A stretch of 5,992 bases of DNA from assembly GCA_007133365.1 (NCBI GenBank), contig SLMV01000042.1, positions 1-5,992 of the forward strand, written 5' to 3'. Position 1 is the stretch's first letter; every line of letters begins with the position of its first letter. Below the pieces are notes generated by a model. It was not told the origin of the DNA and did no database searches. It worked only from the letters and a program-made list of their open reading frames with translations. This stretch comes from Clostridia bacterium (GTDB lineage Bacteria; Bacillota; Sulfobacillia; SLMV01). The position numbers and the translations under genes were made by a program. Below, piece by piece: positions 4,264 to 5,992 of the stretch.

Positions 4264-5992
4264 TTGAAACGGCCATTTTATGGACTTGCAATGGCGATGG
4301 GTACCGGCATTATTCTGGGAGCGCGTCTGGATTTGCCAGGATACGATTGGTTCTGGTGGGCGCTTGGCGTTGCCTCGCTGGTCGTCGTCGTTGGGTTTTT
4401 GGTCTTACCGGAGCGTTCGACGCGATATGGACCTTGCCTGATTTCCGCGCTCCTTTTGCTGGGAGCCGGCATTTCGGGTGTGCTTCTTTGGAACGTTCAC
4501 CAACCCCCTGCTGATCCAGCCTTTATCGACTTACTTCCATCCGATGACACATTCACCGTCGACGTTACCCGGGTTGGCCCGATCACCGAGACCACCGGTG
4601 GGCAGTACGCCTGGGAAGGGCGTATGACGGCACCTGGCCGCCCCTGGCATCGAGAGTGCGCAATGTTTTTCTATCAGGGCGAGCAACGCCCCCTGGGATC
4701 TTCCTTTCGCATATCGGGTCAGTTGCAAGCGCCGTGGGAGGCTCGAAATCCTGGTGCCTTCGATTATGCTGATTACCTCGCCCAAAGGGGTATTTTCCAT
4801 GTTGTGAGGGTCGACGAGGTCACCGCACTTCGCTATGGTTGGCCGCATCGGCTGTTTGATCAGACGCAGATTCGCTTGCGCCGAAGCTTACAAGGTGATG
4901 TTGCCGCGGTGATTGAAGCGCTGGCCTTGGGGGTGCGGCAAGGGGTATCGGATGACCTTCAAGCCCGACTTCGTGCGGCGGGGGTGGCCCACTTTTTGGC
5001 CATCTCCGGACTTCATGTCATGACGCTCGGAGGATTCATCCTCCTGCTGTTTCGGCGTATCTCGAGAGAGCCGCTCGGGTTCTTGGTTGCCGGATCCGTG
5101 GTGTTTGGGTATTCGCAGTTAGTGGGTGCGCGTCCCTCCACGTTACGGGCGCTTACCCTTTTTATGTTGTGGCTCGGCAGTCGGTATCTGGGGCGACCCT
5201 TTGATGGTCATAATGCGTTGGGGGCAGCCGCCCTTTTTTTGATGGTGCTGCGACCCGCTTGTCTAATGGATCCGAGTTTCCACCTATCGTTTGGGGCTGC
5301 CTGGTCGTTATTGTCGGTGTACCCGAGGCTGAGACGGACATGCGAGACCCTTCCGATCCCCGCTTGGTTCGGGTCGACTATCGCGCTCGTAGGCGCCATA
5401 TTGGTGGGAACATCGCCCTTCTTGCTCGTTCATTTTGGTGAGATTCCCCTCCTTGGAATGGTTCTGGCCCCGTTGCTTGCTCCGTTTATGCTCCCTGTCC
5501 TTTTATCGGCATGGGGTTCAGCCTTGATGGCGGCCTTCGATTCCCCGAGTGCTATCATCCATTATCTGTCCCGTCCGGTTGCCTGGTTTATTTGGGGTGC
5601 GGGCGAACTTGGGAAGGTGCTCCCGCTATGGCAAGGGAGTAGTCCAAATGGGGATCAATTGTTGCTGATGGTTGTCATTTTGCTGATCGCGTGTCCTCCC
5701 GCTATGTTCCAAGCGCTGGATCCAGGTAGTTCCTGGGTGGCGATCCCGCGCATCCGCTGCCGTCACTATCTCCGTTGGATCGGGGTCGGGGTGCTGGTTG
5801 TCCTGGTGATGATGAATCTTGGCAAAGAGCCGGCGCTCCTTAGGGTGACCGTCTTCGACGTAGGCCATGGAGATTGTATCCTATTGGAAACGCCTGCAGG
5901 CAGTACATTTTTGATCGACACCGGTCGCCCGGGATGGCGGGGTGCCTCGGTGATGGCGCGCGATGTGGTGCCCTATCTTAAGGGGCGGGGAA
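4264..5992 (+). CDS. comEC: ComEC/Rec2 DNA-uptake channel protein, 3' truncated by the window
   Basis: The frame is open from TTG 4264 to the window edge (576 codons). Full-length family members are about 700-850 residues, so the C-terminus is missing. Residues 1-77 hold three hydrophobic segments. Residues about 80-190 are the DUF4131 soluble domain, ending in the typical RNPGAFDYADYLAQRGI (161-177). The Competence channel domain spans about 210-480, with HFLAISGLHV (243-252), GARPSTLRA (288-296), DPSFHLSFGAAW (336-347) and several membrane segments. After a last hydrophobic stretch (about 503-518) comes the start of the metallo-beta-lactamase-like domain, VFDVGHGDCILLE (530-542) and FLIDTG (549-554); its metal-binding HxHxDH motif would lie beyond the window. 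The family transports single-stranded DNA across the inner membrane during natural transformation, and many species not known to be competent keep it. The start is set by GAGGAA at 4250 and an upstream in-frame TGA. It may have its own promoter and operator in the 85-base gap after dat. Confidence 0.93.
   Translation, partial: MKRPFYGLAMAMGTGIILGARLDLPGYDWFWWALGVASLVVVVGFLVLPERSTRYGPCLISALLLLGAGISGVLLWNVHQPPADPAFIDLLPSDDTFTVDVTRVGPITETTGGQYAWEGRMTAPGRPWHRECAMFFYQGEQRPLGSSFRISGQLQAPWEARNPGAFDYADYLAQRGIFHVVRVDEVTALRYGWPHRLFDQTQIRLRRSLQGDVAAVIEALALGVRQGVSDDLQARLRAAGVAHFLAISGLHVMTLGGFILLLFRRISREPLGFLVAGSVVFGYSQLVGARPSTLRALTLFMLWLGSRYLGRPFDGHNALGAAALFLMVLRPACLMDPSFHLSFGAAWSLLSVYPRLRRTCETLPIPAWFGSTIALVGAILVGTSPFLLVHFGEIPLLGMVLAPLLAPFMLPVLLSAWGSALMAAFDSPSAIIHYLSRPVAWFIWGAGELGKVLPLWQGSSPNGDQLLLMVVILLIACPPAMFQALDPGSSWVAIPRIRCRHYLRWIGVGVLVVLVMMNLGKEPALLRVTVFDVGHGDCILLETPAGSTFLIDTGRPGWRGASVMARDVVPYLKGRG

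Noticed and set aside
4230..4514. 94-codon plus-strand frame starting at ATG 4230
   Set aside because: It overlaps the start of comEC in another frame. The comEC frame from 4264 gives hydrophobic segments and all family motifs, while this one has none.

Overview
The window carries five genes, all on the plus strand and closely packed. Four are bona fide complete or 5'-truncated reading frames, and the fifth runs off the right edge. The left half (1-3290) is a signalling cluster. It holds the C-terminal part of an iron-sulfur/[FeFe]-hydrogenase-like sensor histidine kinase, a stand-alone receiver protein, and a REC-PAS-histidine kinase. The right half (3330-5992) holds a D-amino acid aminotransferase (dat type) and the first ~576 codons of a ComEC/Rec2 DNA-uptake channel. 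No RNA genes, mobile elements or CRISPR arrays were seen, and no gene-free stretch exceeds about 90 bases.

Organism: a bacterium of moderate GC content (about 55% by eye), with purine-rich Shine-Dalgarno sequences and several likely non-ATG starts (TTG for dat and comEC, possibly GTG for the hybrid kinase). The hydrogenase-like sensor points to an anaerobe or facultative anaerobe that handles hydrogen or low-potential electrons. The aminotransferase resembles the Bacillus D-alanine aminotransferase as I recall its sequence, but this is not enough to assign a phylum. An uncultured lineage is possible.

How the parts may work together: the first kinase couples a hydrogenase-type domain and a four-cysteine Fe-S domain, through a coiled coil, directly to an HNP-type (NtrB-like) kinase core. 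It has no visible PAS domain or membrane segment in between. The next two genes supply two receiver domains and a second kinase core. None of the three proteins has a DNA-binding or enzymatic output domain within the window. The set therefore looks like a cytosolic multi-step relay that reads redox or hydrogen status and hands phosphoryl groups to a partner encoded elsewhere, or acts by protein-protein contact. Gaps of 43, 52 and 39 bases suggest co-transcription of the signalling genes, and possibly of dat with them. comEC follows dat after 85 bases, which contain a plausible promoter and an unusual set of three TGGAAT half-sites, so comEC may have its own controlled promoter.
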